Source: Chondrosia reniformis | Lineage: Eukaryota > Porifera > Demospongiae > Chondrillida > Chondrillidae | DNA length: 64,000 nt | Reading direction: 5' to 3' | Assembly: GCA_947172415.1 (NCBI GenBank) | Contig: OX359190.1 | Span: forward strand, 2,232,001-2,296,000 | In this document: positions 34,693 through 47,712 of the stretch, in pieces | How positions within the stretch are numbered: position 1 is the stretch's first letter | Layout of the letters: every line of letters starts with the position of its first letter | Translations under genes and position numbers: made by a program | Notes under the pieces: generated by a model | The model's database searches: none | What the model was told of the DNA's origin: nothing | Seen by the model: only the letters and a program-made list of their open reading frames with translations

Positions 34693-37600
34693 TACAAAGT
34701 TAAAGTATGGTGAGATATAAGGCAAATTTTATGTTCCATCAAAATTTCAAAAACTCATTGAACATGCTATATAGATGTCTGTCAATGCTGACACAAAGTG
34801 TTAGCTTCATATCTCTCCATTTGATAGAGATACAGCCCTCAATGTACATTAAATTCAGGTATTCAAAGTTAATGTATGGTGAGATATAAGGTAAATTTTA
34901 TGCTCCATCAAAATTTCAAAAACTCATTAGACATGCTCTATAGATGTCTGTGAATGCTGACACAAAGTGTTAGCTTCATATCTCTCCATTTGATAGAGAT
35001 ACAGCCCTCAATGTACATTAAATTCTGGTATTCAAAGTTAATGTATGAGGAGAGATAAGGTAAATTTTATGTTCCATCAAAATTTCAAAAACTCATTAGA
35101 CATGCTCTAGAGATGTCTGTGAATGCTGACACAAAGTGTTAGCTTCATATCTCTCCATTTGATAGAGTTACAGCCCTCAATGTACATTAAATGCTGGTAT
35201 TCAAAGTTAATGTATGGTGAGAGATAGGGCAAATTTTATGTTCCATTAAAATTTCAAAAAACTCATTAGACATGCTCTATAGATGTCTGTGAATGCTGAC
35301 ACAAAGTGTTAGCTTCATATCTCTCCATTTGATAGAGATACAGCCCTCAATGTACATTAAATTCTGGTATTCAAAGTTAATGTATGGGGAGAGATAAGGT
35401 AAATTTTATGTTCCATCAAAATTTCAAAAACTCATTAGACATGCTCTAGAGATGTCTGTGAATGCTGACACAATGTGTTAGCTTCATATCTCTCCATTTG
35501 ATAGAGTTACAGCCCTCAATGTACATTAAATGCTGGTATTCAAAGTTAATGTATGGTGAGAGATAGGGCAAATTTTATGTTCCATTAAAATTTCAAAAAA
35601 CTCATTAGAAATGCTCTATAGATGACTGTGAATTCTGACACAATGTGTTAGCTTCATATCTCTCCATTTGATAGAGTTACAGCCCTCAATGTACATAAAA
35701 TTCTGGTATTCAAAGTTAATGTATGGTGAGAGATAAGGCAAATTTTATGTTCCATCAAAATTTCAAAAACTCATTAGACATGCTCTATAGATGTCTGTGA
35801 ATGCTGACACAAAGTGTTAGCTTCATATCTCACCATTTGATAGAATTACAGCCCTCAATGTATATACATTAAATGCTGGTATTCAAAGTTAATGTATGGT
35901 GAGAGATAAGGCAAATTTTATGTTCCATCAAAATTTCAAAAACTCATTAGACATGCTCTATAGATGTCTGTGAATGCTGACACAATGTGTTAGCTTCATA
36001 TCTCTCCATTTGATAGAGTTACAGCCCTCAATGTACATTAAATTCTGGTATTCAAAGTTAATGTATGGTGAGAGATAGGGCAAATTTTATGTTCCATCAA
36101 AATTTCAAAAACTCATTAGACATGCTCTATAGATGTCTGTGAATTCTGACACAAAGTGTTAGCTTCATTTCTCTCCATTTGATAGAGTTACAGCCGGCAA
36201 TGTACATTACATTCCAGTATACGAAATTAATGTATGGTGAGAGATAGTGCAAATTTTAAGTTCCATCAAAATTTCAAAAACTCTTTAAACATGCTCTATA
36301 GATGTCTGTTAATGCTGACACAAAGTGTTAGCTTCATATCTCTCCATTTGATAGAGTTACAGCCCTCAATGTACATTAAATTCAGGTATACGAAATTAAT
36401 GTATGGTGAGAGATAGGGCAAATTTTATGCTCCATCAAAATTTCAAAAACCTATTGGACATTCTCTATAGATGACTGTGAATGCTGACACAAAGTGTTAG
36501 CTTCACATTTCTCCGTTTGATAGAGTTACAGCCCTCAATGTACATTAAATTCTGGTATTCAAAAGTATGGTGAGAGAAAAGGCAAATTTTATGTTCCATC
36601 AAAATTTCAAAAAACTCTTTAGAAATGCTCTATAGATGTCTGTAAATGCTGACACAAAGTGTTAGCTTCATATCTCTCCATTTGATAGAGATACAGCCCG
36701 TAATGTACATTAAATTCAAGTATACGAAATTAATGTATGGTGAGAGATAGGGCAAATTTTATGTTCCATCAAAATTTCAAAAACTCATTAGACATGCTCT
36801 ATAGATGTCTGTGAATGCTGACACAATGTGTTAGCTTCATATCTCTCCATTTGATAGAGTTACAGCCCTCAATGTACATTAAATTCTGGTATTCAAAGTT
36901 AATGTATGGTGAGAGATAAGGCAAATTTTATGTTCCATCAAAATTTCAAAAACCTATTGGACATTCTCTATAGATGACTGTGAATGCTGACACAAAGTGT
37001 TAGCTTCACATTTCTCCGTTTGATAGAGTTACAGCCCTCAATGTACATTAAATTCTGGTATTCAAAAGTATGGTGAGAGAAAAGGCAAATTTTATGTTCC
37101 ATCAAAATTTCAAAAAACTCTTTAGAAATGCTCTATAGATGTCTGTAAATGCTGACACAAAGTGTTAGCTTCATATCTCTCCATTTGATAGAGATACAGC
37201 CCGTAATGTACATTAAATTCAGGTATACGAAATTAATGTATGGTGAGAGATAGGGCAAATTTTATGTTCCATCAAAATTTCAAAAACTCATTAGACATGC
37301 TCTATAGATGTCTGTGAATGCTGACACAAAGTGTTAGCTTCATATCTCTCCATTTGATAGAGATACAGCCCTCAATGTACATTAAATTCTGGTATTCAAA
37401 GTTAAAGTATGGTGAGAGATAAGGCAAATTTTATGTTCCATCAAAATTTCAAAAACTCATTAGACATGCTCTATAGATGTCTGTAAATGCTGACACAAAG
37501 TGTTAGCTTCATATCTCTCCATTTGATAGAGATACAGCCCGTAATGTACATTAAATTCAGGTATACGAAATTAATGTATGGTGAGAGATAGGGCAAATTT

Positions 37601-37892
37601 TATGTTCCATCAAAATTTCAAAAACTCATTAGACATGCTCTATAGATGTCTGTGAATGCTGACACAAAGTGTTAGCTTCATATCTCTCCATTTGATAGAG
37701 ATACAGCCCTCAATGTACATTAAATTCTGGTATTCAAAGTTAAAGTATGGTGAGAGATAAGGCAAATTTTATGTTCCATCAAAATTTCAAAAACTCATTA
37801 GACATGCTCTATAGATGTCTGTGATTGCTGACACTAAGTCACAGCTTCATATATATCCAATTGATAGAGTTACAGAACTACAGTTAATGTAT
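34693..37892 (+). repeat. 169-bp satellite array, ~19 units
   Basis: The longest array. A block with tgactgtgaatgctgac and cacatttctccgtttgatag occurs at about 36460 and again at about 36960, showing a local multi-unit duplication of about 500 bp. Confidence 0.9.
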
Positions 37893-39009
37893 TGAATTGT
37901 TAGAGAAATTGCGTAATACTATATATGGCCGACCGTTAGAAGGTTTACAATAAAGACAACATTCCATTCTATATCTGAAAATCTAGAACACTTTCCAATT
38001 TTTTATACATAGGGATATGCACTGTGTAGTACTTGATTGTTATCGAAGTACTATCTATCCATATATAATATATGGATGTCGTTAAAGTGAAATTTTGCCG
38101 ATCGACGGCCAACGAAACTCCAAAGAAAAAAAGTTGGACCATACCGAACGCTACCATCCACGACGCTCAGAGGCCGGGATCGGTGGTAACGCTCTGCCGA
38201 GTTGAGCTTTGGGTGTCACTTGCGTGAGAAGAACCAGTTCTTCTCGATATGGCCGACTCATATGAATCCTTAAAGATATCAGATGCCAATCCCACATTAC
38301 GTGGAACCCCCCCGAAATCCGGATTATTGGTGAGCACGTCTCTATGGCACCAACCGATTAGGAGACAGCTTCAGAGTCTAAGCGCTACCAACCTCTATGG
38401 GAACCGCAACCACCATAGAGATGTGTCCAGGTAGGCCTACTTTATAAGGTTTTTCGCTTCTATTTATATGAAGTTTTGTCCAAAGAAAACGGTTGTGGTT
38501 GGGGCATTTTTTTAACAAATTTTTCGTTATTTCCAGATCAGTGAATTGTTCCAAGCAAATTTAAAGACATAGGCAGTATTAGTGGTTCATCTGAAAACTG
38601 GGGAAAGCGGAAAAAAAAACAGTAAGTGTCTTGATGGGCCGAGGAGAACGACTTTTCTGATCCCAATTATTTTCGAGAAATCGTCAAATTATTCCACTTT
38701 AATTCCAGACCAGTGAATCGTTCCAAACAATTTTACACGCATACGCAGTATTTCCAATACATCTCAAAACTGTGACAAATGGATAAAAGCCAGTATGTAT
38801 CTTGATGGAGATAGGAAAGCGACTTTTCTTGATGCCGAAAATTAGAGATATTGCGAGTAGACTGATATTTATCGCCTCTACGATATTAATGTCTATGATC
38901 GATATTGCAACTAGGCCGGGCTGTATGAATTACTCAATTCCTAATTTAAATTTAAGAATTGAGAGAATAATGTACCGATAAAAATAGATTCTTATTTCTA
39001 GACAAGGTA
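37893..39009 (+). repeat. Satellite core copy 6
   Basis: Like copies 3-5, but the 61-codon exon-like frame is intact (38249-38434), as in copy 2 and the inverted copy. Confidence 0.9.
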
Positions 39010-40389
39010 TACAAAGTTAAAGTATGGTGAGATATAAGGCAAATTTTATGTTCCATCAAAATTTCAAAAACTCATTGAACATGCTCTATAGATGTCTGTG
39101 AATGCTGACACAAAGTGTTAGCTTCATATCTCTCCATTTGATAGAGTTACAGCCCTCAATGTACATTAAATTCAGGTATTCAAAGTTAATGTATGGTGAG
39201 ATATAAGGTAAATTTTATGTTCCATCAAAATTTCAAAAACTCGTTATACATACTCTATAGATGTCTGTGAATGCTGACACAAAGTGTTAGCTTCATATCT
39301 CTCCATTTGATAGAGTTACAGCCCTCAATGTACATTAAATGCTGGTATTCAAAGTTAATGTATGGTGAGAGATAAGGCAAATTTTATGTTCCATTAAAAT
39401 TTTAAAAACCTATTGGACATTCTCTATAGATGTCTGTGAATGCTGACACAAAGTATTAGCTTCATATCTCTCCATTTGATAGAGTTACAGCCCTCAATGT
39501 ACATTAAATGCTGGTATTCAAAGTTAATGTATGGTGAGAGATAGGGCAAATTTTATGTTCCATTAAAATTTTAAAAACCTATTGGACATTCTCTATAGAT
39601 GTCTGTGAATGTTGACACAAAGTGTTAGCTTCATATCTCTCCATTTGATAGAGTTACAGCTGACAATGTACATTAAATTCAGGTATTCAAAGTTAATGTA
39701 TGGTGAGAGATAAGGCAAATTTTATGTTCCATCAAAATTTCAAAAACTCATTAGACATACTCTATAGATGTCTGTGAATGCTGACACAATGTGTTAGCTT
39801 CATATCTCTCCATTTGATAGAGTTACAGCCCTCAATGTACATTAAATGCTGGTATTTAAAGTTAATGTATGGTGAGAGATAGGGCAAATTTTATGTTCCA
39901 TAAAAATTTTAAAAACCTATTGGACATTCTCTATAGATGTCTGTGAATGCTGACACAAAGTGTTAGCTTCATATCTCTCCATTTGATAGAGTTACAGCCG
40001 GCAATGTACATTACATTCCAGCATATGAAATTAATGTATGGTGAGAGATATATAGGGCAAATTTTATGTTCCATCAAAATTTCAAAAACTCATTAGACAT
40101 GCTCTATAGATGTCTGTGAATGCTGACACAATGTGTTAGCTTCATATCTCTCCATTTGATAGAGTTACAGTCCTCAATGTACATTAAATTCTGGTATTCA
40201 AAATTAATGTATGGTGAGAGATAAGGCAAATTTTATGCTCCATCAAAATTTCAAAAACTCATTAGACATTCTCTATAGATGTCTGTGAATGTTGACACAA
40301 AGTGTTAGCTTCATATCTCTCCATTTGATAGAGTTACAGCCGGCAATGTACATTACATTCCAGTATACGAAATTAATGTATGGTGAGAG
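39010..40389 (+). repeat. 169-bp satellite array, ~8 units
   Basis: The last plus-oriented array. It ends at gagagatatatatctctcacc (40385-40405), a palindrome where orientation switches. Confidence 0.9.
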
Positions 40390-40701
40390 ATATATATCTC
40401 TCACCATACGTACATTAACTTTGTATACCAGGACTTAATGTACATTGAGGGCTGTCACTCTATCAAACAGTAAGATATGAAGCTCATACTTTGTGTCAGC
40501 ATCCATAGACACCTATAGAGTATGTCCAATGTGTTTTTGAAATTTAGATGGAACTTAAAATTTGCCCTATCTCTCACCATACATTAACTTTTGTATATCA
40601 GGACTTAATGAACATTGAGGGCTGTCACTCTATCAAAAAGAAAGATATGCAGCTAATACTTTGTGTCAACATTAACAGACACCTATAGAGTATGTCCAAT
40701 T
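40390..40701 (-). repeat. Two inverted 169-bp satellite units at the right edge
   Basis: Diverged minus-oriented units like those at 20510-21131. Both outer edges of the 20-kb array therefore carry units pointing the other way. Confidence 0.85.
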
Positions 40702-41160
40702 ATTGGCCTGAAATACTTCATTAAGATGACTGAGTTCTTTCTGGATGACGAATATGGTGGGCTCTGTCACTCATGCATTTCAGAGGTCAGTGGTGATCCT
40801 CAGATGATGGCGAGAGGTATAGGGGGATGTACCTCTCAGTGTGAGTTGGCTTCCGGTAGACTGAGGTATGTATGTAGTCTATCCTTGTGTTTGGTAACTA
40901 GAACATCAAGGAAGACTAACTTGGAATCCTGCTCCTCTTTGATGGTGAACTGGATATTGGGATGGTAGCTATTCAGATGGTGGTAGAATTTCTGTAGTTC
41001 ATCAAGTCCATGGGACCAGACCACAAATGTGATCCACATATCAACACCAAATGTTAGGTTTGTGGGGTGCAGAAAGTATGTATTCTTCTTCCAGTCTCTC
41101 CATGTGTAGAGGTTAGCAACTACAGGTGATAAGGGGGAACCATGTGTACACAGTATAAAC
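40702..41160 (-). pseudogene. Penelope-like element reverse transcriptase fragment
   Basis: Reading on the minus strand from about 41160: GSPLSPVVANLY, then LTFGVDMWITFVVWSHG, HLNSYHPNIQFTI, KLVFLDVLVTK, and in a second frame VYRKPTHTERYIPLY, then RDRAHHIRHPERTQS. This order is typical of Penelope-like RT between the catalytic region and the C-terminus. The catalytic YVDD position reads VDMW, a frame change follows FLDVLVTK, and no endonuclease is present. It is a dead remnant. It abuts the satellite array at about 40701. Confidence 0.85.
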
Positions 41161-41390
41161 AGAGATCATACGGCATGCATATTATGTAAGTAGAGTTAAT
41201 ATTCAATTTGAAATAATAGCCCTAATGCAGGAAAGGAGTGGCATTGCTGGTTATTAACAAATGTCATTATTGAACCATGGGGGTTGCAGTTAAGATGTCA
41301 TTAGAATACAATTATACCATAAATATCATGCATTAGGAGTATATTATATATGTAAAATCCATATGTAATAACACATTTTTGTGGTTCCTC

Positions 41391-44300
41391 ATGGTTTTGT
41401 TCAAGTTGTGTCTTCTCCTTACCTTCTTAGGTATTGTATCCTCCTCTCACTTTCGAGGAGCCAGTATCAGTTGGAGACCAATTGTAGCAGATGAAGTCAA
41501 TGGATACTTCAGAGTATATATGTGTATATATATATATGCACTGTAGATCTATATTCAAACTTGTGTTAATGAAGACACTATAGGACTTGGACTTTATAAG
41601 AGGCCTATACTTTTGGGAATAAATGTGGCCTATATATGTATATATTCATTGTAAAAGTTTCAGCTAATTTGACCTTTTTGATGCTGTTTCTATGGAGGCA
41701 TTAATAGCCAGCCCAGTTCCTGCATTTAGGGCTATTTAGCCATGCATTGCAATTGGCCATGGTTTATGTTTGATTTAATTTTTTCAAATTGAATATGTAT
41801 ACTCTACTTACATAATATGCATGCCGGATGATCTCCATTTATATGTATATATATACACATATTATGTACACTGTGTACATCTGTTACATTTTATATGTAC
41901 AGATTGAGATAAGCTTTAGGATTGGCTGGAGAAGAGGTACTGCATTCTGTAACCAAAGCACTATTGACTCACAGGCTCTGATTGGAGTAGGCAGTTTGTC
42001 CTGCACATCAGGCTGCAATGGTACATTGGGAGATATGAGCTTTTATTGTACTGATTACAGTGAGACAGAGGATTGGACAGCAGGAGGAAGGACTTATCAG
42101 ACTACTATCTCCACACCAGAATTTGAAGCCACGTTAGTTATACATTGTTAGAGTTCTATACACAATAAAATTTATTTATCATTCCAGTTGCTATAATGCA
42201 TATATAATATAATTATGATAAAAATAATATATTTATTACAATTACACGTGTAACAAGTACTTTGAGTTATTTATATATAATCTTAACAATTCTGAATGCT
42301 TAAGTGTCCTCAAATTTATAGAGAGTTCTTACTGTAGATTTTCAAGTTGCTGCTGGATTTCCCTAAATATTGGTGCAAGCAGTTGGGATGTTCTTGTGAG
42401 GGGTGATCTCAGAAGAAGGGAAGATACTGGTCAGATAAACTCATCTCCAGTGTCAGCTATGTCTCCTATACTGAGACTACAATATGGATGTAGACATGTG
42501 ATTAGGATACCTGGTGAGTGCGAATACATTCCTAATGCAAGTATAGTCAGTCGGTACATTTGCATATCAGTATATGTCCTCAGGTCTAATGCAACAAATA
42601 GATAATGTCCTAGAATCCAACTCCACTAACTTGTAATTGGAAATGGGCTACATGTGTCTTGATTATCAGCTTGTTCTGATAAGAGAATCACCACCAATTA
42701 GTAAATGAAGACTAATTACAAGCTTGCATAACATAAGGGAGAAATTGCTGTGGCTCATTAGCAGATCAACCCATGGTCCTTGTGGTCGGATTATCACTTG
42801 GTTTATACATGTTGCATGGCAGTTGAATATCATGTCATGCACTTGATTGTAGTGATTTATGTACATACCATATACCTATGCTACATTTTCTGAATAGTTG
42901 AAGATGCAGATGGTGATGAAGTACGCTGTAGGTGGGCCAATAGTAGTTTAGGAGAGTGCGGGGGTGTCTGTGAAGCCTTCCCAGGATCTGTGCTAAATGA
43001 GGTTATTAAATATTTTGTGCGTACTCATACATGTATATCTCACCATACTTATGTGAACCAAGTGGCTAGGAGCTGTCTTACTTGAACTATTATATGATAT
43101 ACCATTCTTTTTGTATACACACCACTGAAGAAGATATTTAAAACTTGGCTTTATCATTCGTTTTTGGCTAGTGAAGTTTTTGGTAATAGTTCAAACAATA
43201 CTATTATCTTAATTCTACAGCCATATTTTTTACAATTGCTTCTCTATGGTAGAGGAAATGTGAGCTAAGATATACGGCTAATGACCTCACTGGTTGGTAT
43301 GCAGTTGCTATACAGGTTGAAGACTATGCTTCTCCAACTGATGTCTCACCTCTGAGTAGTATACCACTTCAATTTCTAGTTAATGTGTTTGACAGCAATG
43401 CTTCTTGTTCAAGTGTTCCAGAGTTTGTTAGTCCCACCAGAGAGGATGGATCACGTGTGGTTATACCTTCTTATACCACCTATCATGAACGCATTGTGGT
43501 TAATAGTTCTGCATATGTCAGGTATGACACTTTAAAGAGTTCATATCCATATATTTATCAGTATTCTTTGCCCTTTATTTATGAATACTCCTTCAGCTAC
43601 TCTATATAAGTTAAAAATAATAATGCTAAATAGTAACCTGTAAGTGGAGTATCTTATAGTAGCTGTTTCTTTATCAGTGTATACAAGGGTACTATTGTAT
43701 ATAGATTAAAATGATCCTGTTTAGAAGATACTGTGATTTCAAATTCTTACGTATAGTGTATGTCAGTGGTACACTGGTAGGCAAAGTAGTTAAGGCTTAG
43801 ATGTATATCTAATTGTCCGAATTATTCTTGGTTTTCGGGGACATGAATCATCTTTTGACTTTTTGGAGCATCCATTTATATTTCTTATTACTAGTACTCT
43901 TACTGGATATCCTCATCACCTATAACATCCCACACTTCAGACCACTACCCCTTATCTCGTAATCTGCATCATTCCATGGGTTGGTAGCCATCTCTGCAGA
44001 TTTGATGCATCCTCTCTCTGTTTGATCCGTCCGTCTGTTGGAATTACTTGCGATTTGGCAAGTTGCTGGGCAGCATGGCACTCTGATATAACTTGTGATC
44101 TTGGTGGACAATCCGCTCCACCAATGTTCCACTGGTGGAGCAGATTGTAGCTTTGAGGCATTGTGTACGTATTTGTGAGAAGGATGGCAATGGGTTGGTC
44201 AAGCCAAGGCCTTCTAAGTAGTATATAGGAAGTGCTATCAATTCCCCAATCAAATCTTCTGGTGGATTTTGACCATTCAATGCTGGGATGACCTGTGAGT

Positions 44301-45759
44301 GGATCGCAGACTCTAGTGGTTGCAGAAGCCAGGAGATTGACAGTCTACAACCTGCAGAAGGTGGTTCCATTTGGATGGTAGCTCATGGCTAAATGCTGCA
44401 TATAGGTATAGGGAAGTTATTGCACTCCTCCATATGCAATTGGTCTGTTGTGAGTCCTTGGTTAATGCTTCACTGTAACATTCGTCCCTCTCTCTGTGCT
44501 TTTTGTGTCATCCCCACACATTCACTATTCTTGTAAAGAACTTTTGTTGTAATATAGTGGCTGGATATGTGGTATATATGTCTAAATATATTACCTTAGT
44601 ATATTGTAACTTGCACTGTATATATACGTATATATAATGGTATTCATTAATGAGTGGAATGTATATAAATGGTGATTGCTACAGCATTATAGAAGTGGAA
44701 ACAGTATCACCTCCTGGACTGAGGAAGTCAGAGGTAACTCGGCTAAGTGAACTGCAATGGTACATAAATGTAACTTGGACACCTACAAAGTCTCAGTTTG
44801 GACTACCATTCATCTTTTGCTTTAAAGCAACTGATAGTACAGGGTAAGTATTATCTAGTTATTATTTTTATTGATTGAAAAGTATAAAGTACAAATATGA
44901 TACATTTTAACTATTTACAGTATTCCTCTTTGAAAGTTCCATCTTTTGACCTTTTTAATAATCTAAAATGTTGTTATATTATAATTGAAAAGTAACGTAT
45001 ATTGTATTTTTATTTTTAATATTGTAACCTATTCTGTACAATCACAGATTGCTATATAATATTGCTTAATTCCTTCCTTCAGGCTTTCCACAGAACGAAG
45101 ATGTATTATTTTGCTACCTGAAGGTTCGTATTCTTATACCACAAAAAGAACACGAGTGCAGTACACATAACTTACCTGTTGTATATATAGTATGTATTAA
45201 ATGCTCTTATTTGATATCTTATACCTAAACAGCGCCACCTCAAGTTGTTCCTAATACCACAACTCCAAGTTTTAAATGCAACAGTAAGCAGTGTATTCAA
45301 TCTTTTACACTATTGTATAATGTATGTATACTGTATATAATTATATTTATCTATATACGTATGTACTGTACATGTATGCGGACTTAATTTGATATGATGC
45401 CAATCCCTTAAGTCTTTCAAAGTCCTCTATCAATATCTTTTCAATTTTCAATTACATTCCCAATAGATGACAAGAAAGAAATTGCTATGATTGTTGGCAT
45501 TACAATAGGAAGTATTCTACTTCTTCTTTTTTTGGTCACATTGATTGTTTTGGGAATTGCTGTTGCCAGACTTGTACACAAAAGGTATGTAAATATGATT
45601 AATTTTGTATTTGCATGCCAATAACAAGACTGTAGGTTCATGACTTAATTTGGTATGCACTACTGGTACTTACTTTAAATTAGAGAAAAGAAGATTCTGC
45701 AAGATCCATATCCTAACTATTCTCCTGAGAAAGTTTTAGATAGCGAGACAAACATTTGA
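41391..45759 (+). CDS. Single-pass type I membrane protein, invertebrate HFRGxxISWRP family, 10 exons
   Basis: Exons: 41391-41513, 41903-42132, 42338-42513, 42898-43001, 43253-43521, 44685-44843, 45083-45123, 45233-45283, 45467-45584, 45684-45759 (TGA). They sum to 1347 nt, 448 residues, phases consistent. A signal peptide (MVLFKLCLLLTFLGIVSSS) is followed by HFRGASISWRP and ISFRIGWRRG, then paired cysteines (CTSGCNGTLG, FYCTDYSETEDWTAG). This pattern occurs in a large, uncharacterised family of secreted or membrane proteins in sponges, cnidarians and molluscs. The central part (YGCRHVIRIP, DEVRCRW, CGGVCEAFPG, QFLVNVF) looks like beta-sandwich domains. A transmembrane helix lies at ~390-414 (IVGITIGSILLLLFLVTLIV), then a ~30-residue tail with PYPNYSP. 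Function and ligand are unknown; a cell-surface role is inferred from topology. The donor of exon 1 (gtatat) is non-optimal. Intron 5 holds a retroelement remnant. Confidence 0.82.
43830..44370 (-). pseudogene. Retroelement ORF remnant in intron 5 of the membrane protein gene
   Basis: The minus strand carries CRLSISWLLQPLESAI, then LIALPIYYLEGLGLTNP and LVERIVHQDHKLYQS, followed by broken frames down to about 43920. This resembles a retroelement polyprotein region I have seen in many marine invertebrate genomes, usually with an LGGLGI-NP motif. The element class is not certain. Downstream frames are interrupted. Confidence 0.55.
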
Positions 45760-46124
45760 TATCTACAAACTTGTGGCAGTAAAATAGTAGTTAATGATAG
45801 CAAAACACTGGAACTAATTATAACAATGTATTAGCCAGTAGATTTGAATCAGTCACTGAATATTTGATATGGACTTGTTATATTCAGCAATTACAAATTA
45901 GTTAAGTATTTATAATACATATATATACATATACACGCATATATATACATATACACATGATATACATATACGTATACAGCAATTCCACGTGTGTGCATGG
46001 AGAAGGGAAAGCCTATATACGTAGAAGTGCATATCTACTTTAGGCAGCAAACATGACTACCATGAACATGATCAGCTGCAGTATCTCTGAATAGCTTTAT
46101 GCATAACAAGTCCTTTTTTAAAAT
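45760..46124. other. Intergenic, 3' side of the membrane protein gene
   Basis: AT-rich sequence with TATACATATA-type runs at 45910-45980. It probably includes the 3' UTR. No other feature is seen. Confidence 0.5.
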
Positions 46125-47452
46125 CTATAACTAGTACACAACATTGAAGATACATCACATACGTATAACTAGCACACAACATTGAAGATACATCACATAC
46201 GTATAACTAACACACAACATTGAAGATACATCACATACGTATAACTAACACACAACATTGAAGATACATCACATACGTATAACTAGTACACAACATTGAA
46301 GATACATCACATACGTATAACTAGTACACAACATTGAAGATACATCACATACGTATAACTAACACACAACATTGAAGATACATCACATACGTATAACTAA
46401 CACACAACATTGAAGATACATCACATACGTATAACTAGCACACAACATTGAAGATACATCACATACGTATAACTAGCACACAACATTGAAGATACATCAC
46501 ATACGTATAACTAACACACAACATTGAAGATGCATCACATACGTATAACTAACACACAACATTGAAGATGCATCACATACGTATAACTAACACACAACAT
46601 TGAAGATACATCACATACGTATAACTAACACACAACATTGAAGATACATCACATATATACGTATAACTAGCACACAACATTGAAGATACATCACATATAT
46701 ACGTATAACTAACACACAACATTGAAGATGCATCACATACGTATAACTAACACACAACATTGAAGATACATCACATATATACGTATAACTAGCACACAAC
46801 ATTGAAGATACATCACATACGTATAACTAACACACAACATTGAAGATACATCACATACGTATAACTAACACACAACATTGAAGATACATCACATACGTAT
46901 AACTAACACACAACATTGAAGATACATCACATACGTATAACTAACACACAACATTGAAGATACATCACATACGTATAACTAGCACACAACATTGAAGATA
47001 CATCACATACGTATAACTAACACACAACATTGAAGATACATCACATACGTATAACTAACACACAACATTGAAGATACATCACATACGTATAATTAGCACA
47101 CAACATTGAAGATACATCACATACGTATAACTAGCACACAATATTGAAGATACATCACATACGTATAACTAGCACACAACATTGAAGATACATCACATAC
47201 GTATAACTAGCACACAACATTGAAGATACATCACATACGTATAACTAGTACACAACATTGAAGATACATCACATATATACGTATAACTAGCACACAATAT
47301 TGAAGATACATCACATACGTATAACTAGCACACAACATTGAAGATACATCACATACGTATAACTAACACACAACATTGAAGATACATCACATACGTATAA
47401 CTAGCACACAACATTGAAGATACATCACATACGTATAACTAGTACAGATATA
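46125..47452 (+). repeat. 38-bp minisatellite, ~35 units
   Basis: Units contain ACGTATAACTA[A/G]CACACAAC and ATTGAAGATACATCACAT. Most are exactly 38 bp; a few carry a 4-bp TATA insertion. Adjacent units are almost identical, so the array is young or homogenised. Confidence 0.95.
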
Positions 47453-47569
47453 TCGTCTTAGGAAAAATGCACAAGCAGTTTGCACCTCCTTTGTGGCCAA
47501 ATTTGCTCTCATTAGCGCGATCCGTAGGTGTTTCTTGAACGTGACAAGCTTCAGTTTTATTTGACATAA

Positions 47570-47640
47570 TTGCAGCACTAAATGTACATTAAATACTGGT
47601 ACTGTATATGAACTAAATGTATGGTGAGAGATAGGGTAAT
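47570..47640 (+). repeat. Isolated partial 169-bp satellite unit
   Basis: tgtacattaaatactggtac and tgtatggtgagagatagggt match the satellite of the 20-kb array, 7 kb away. Confidence 0.7.
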
Positions 47641-47712
47641 TTAAATACATACACGTATAATGGTTTAACTGCTTATATCTAACTGGTTATATATTTATAT
47701 ATTTATCGAGTT

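Noticed and set aside
43385..43609. Stand-alone small gene
   Set aside because: It is part of exon 5 of the membrane protein running into the following intron.
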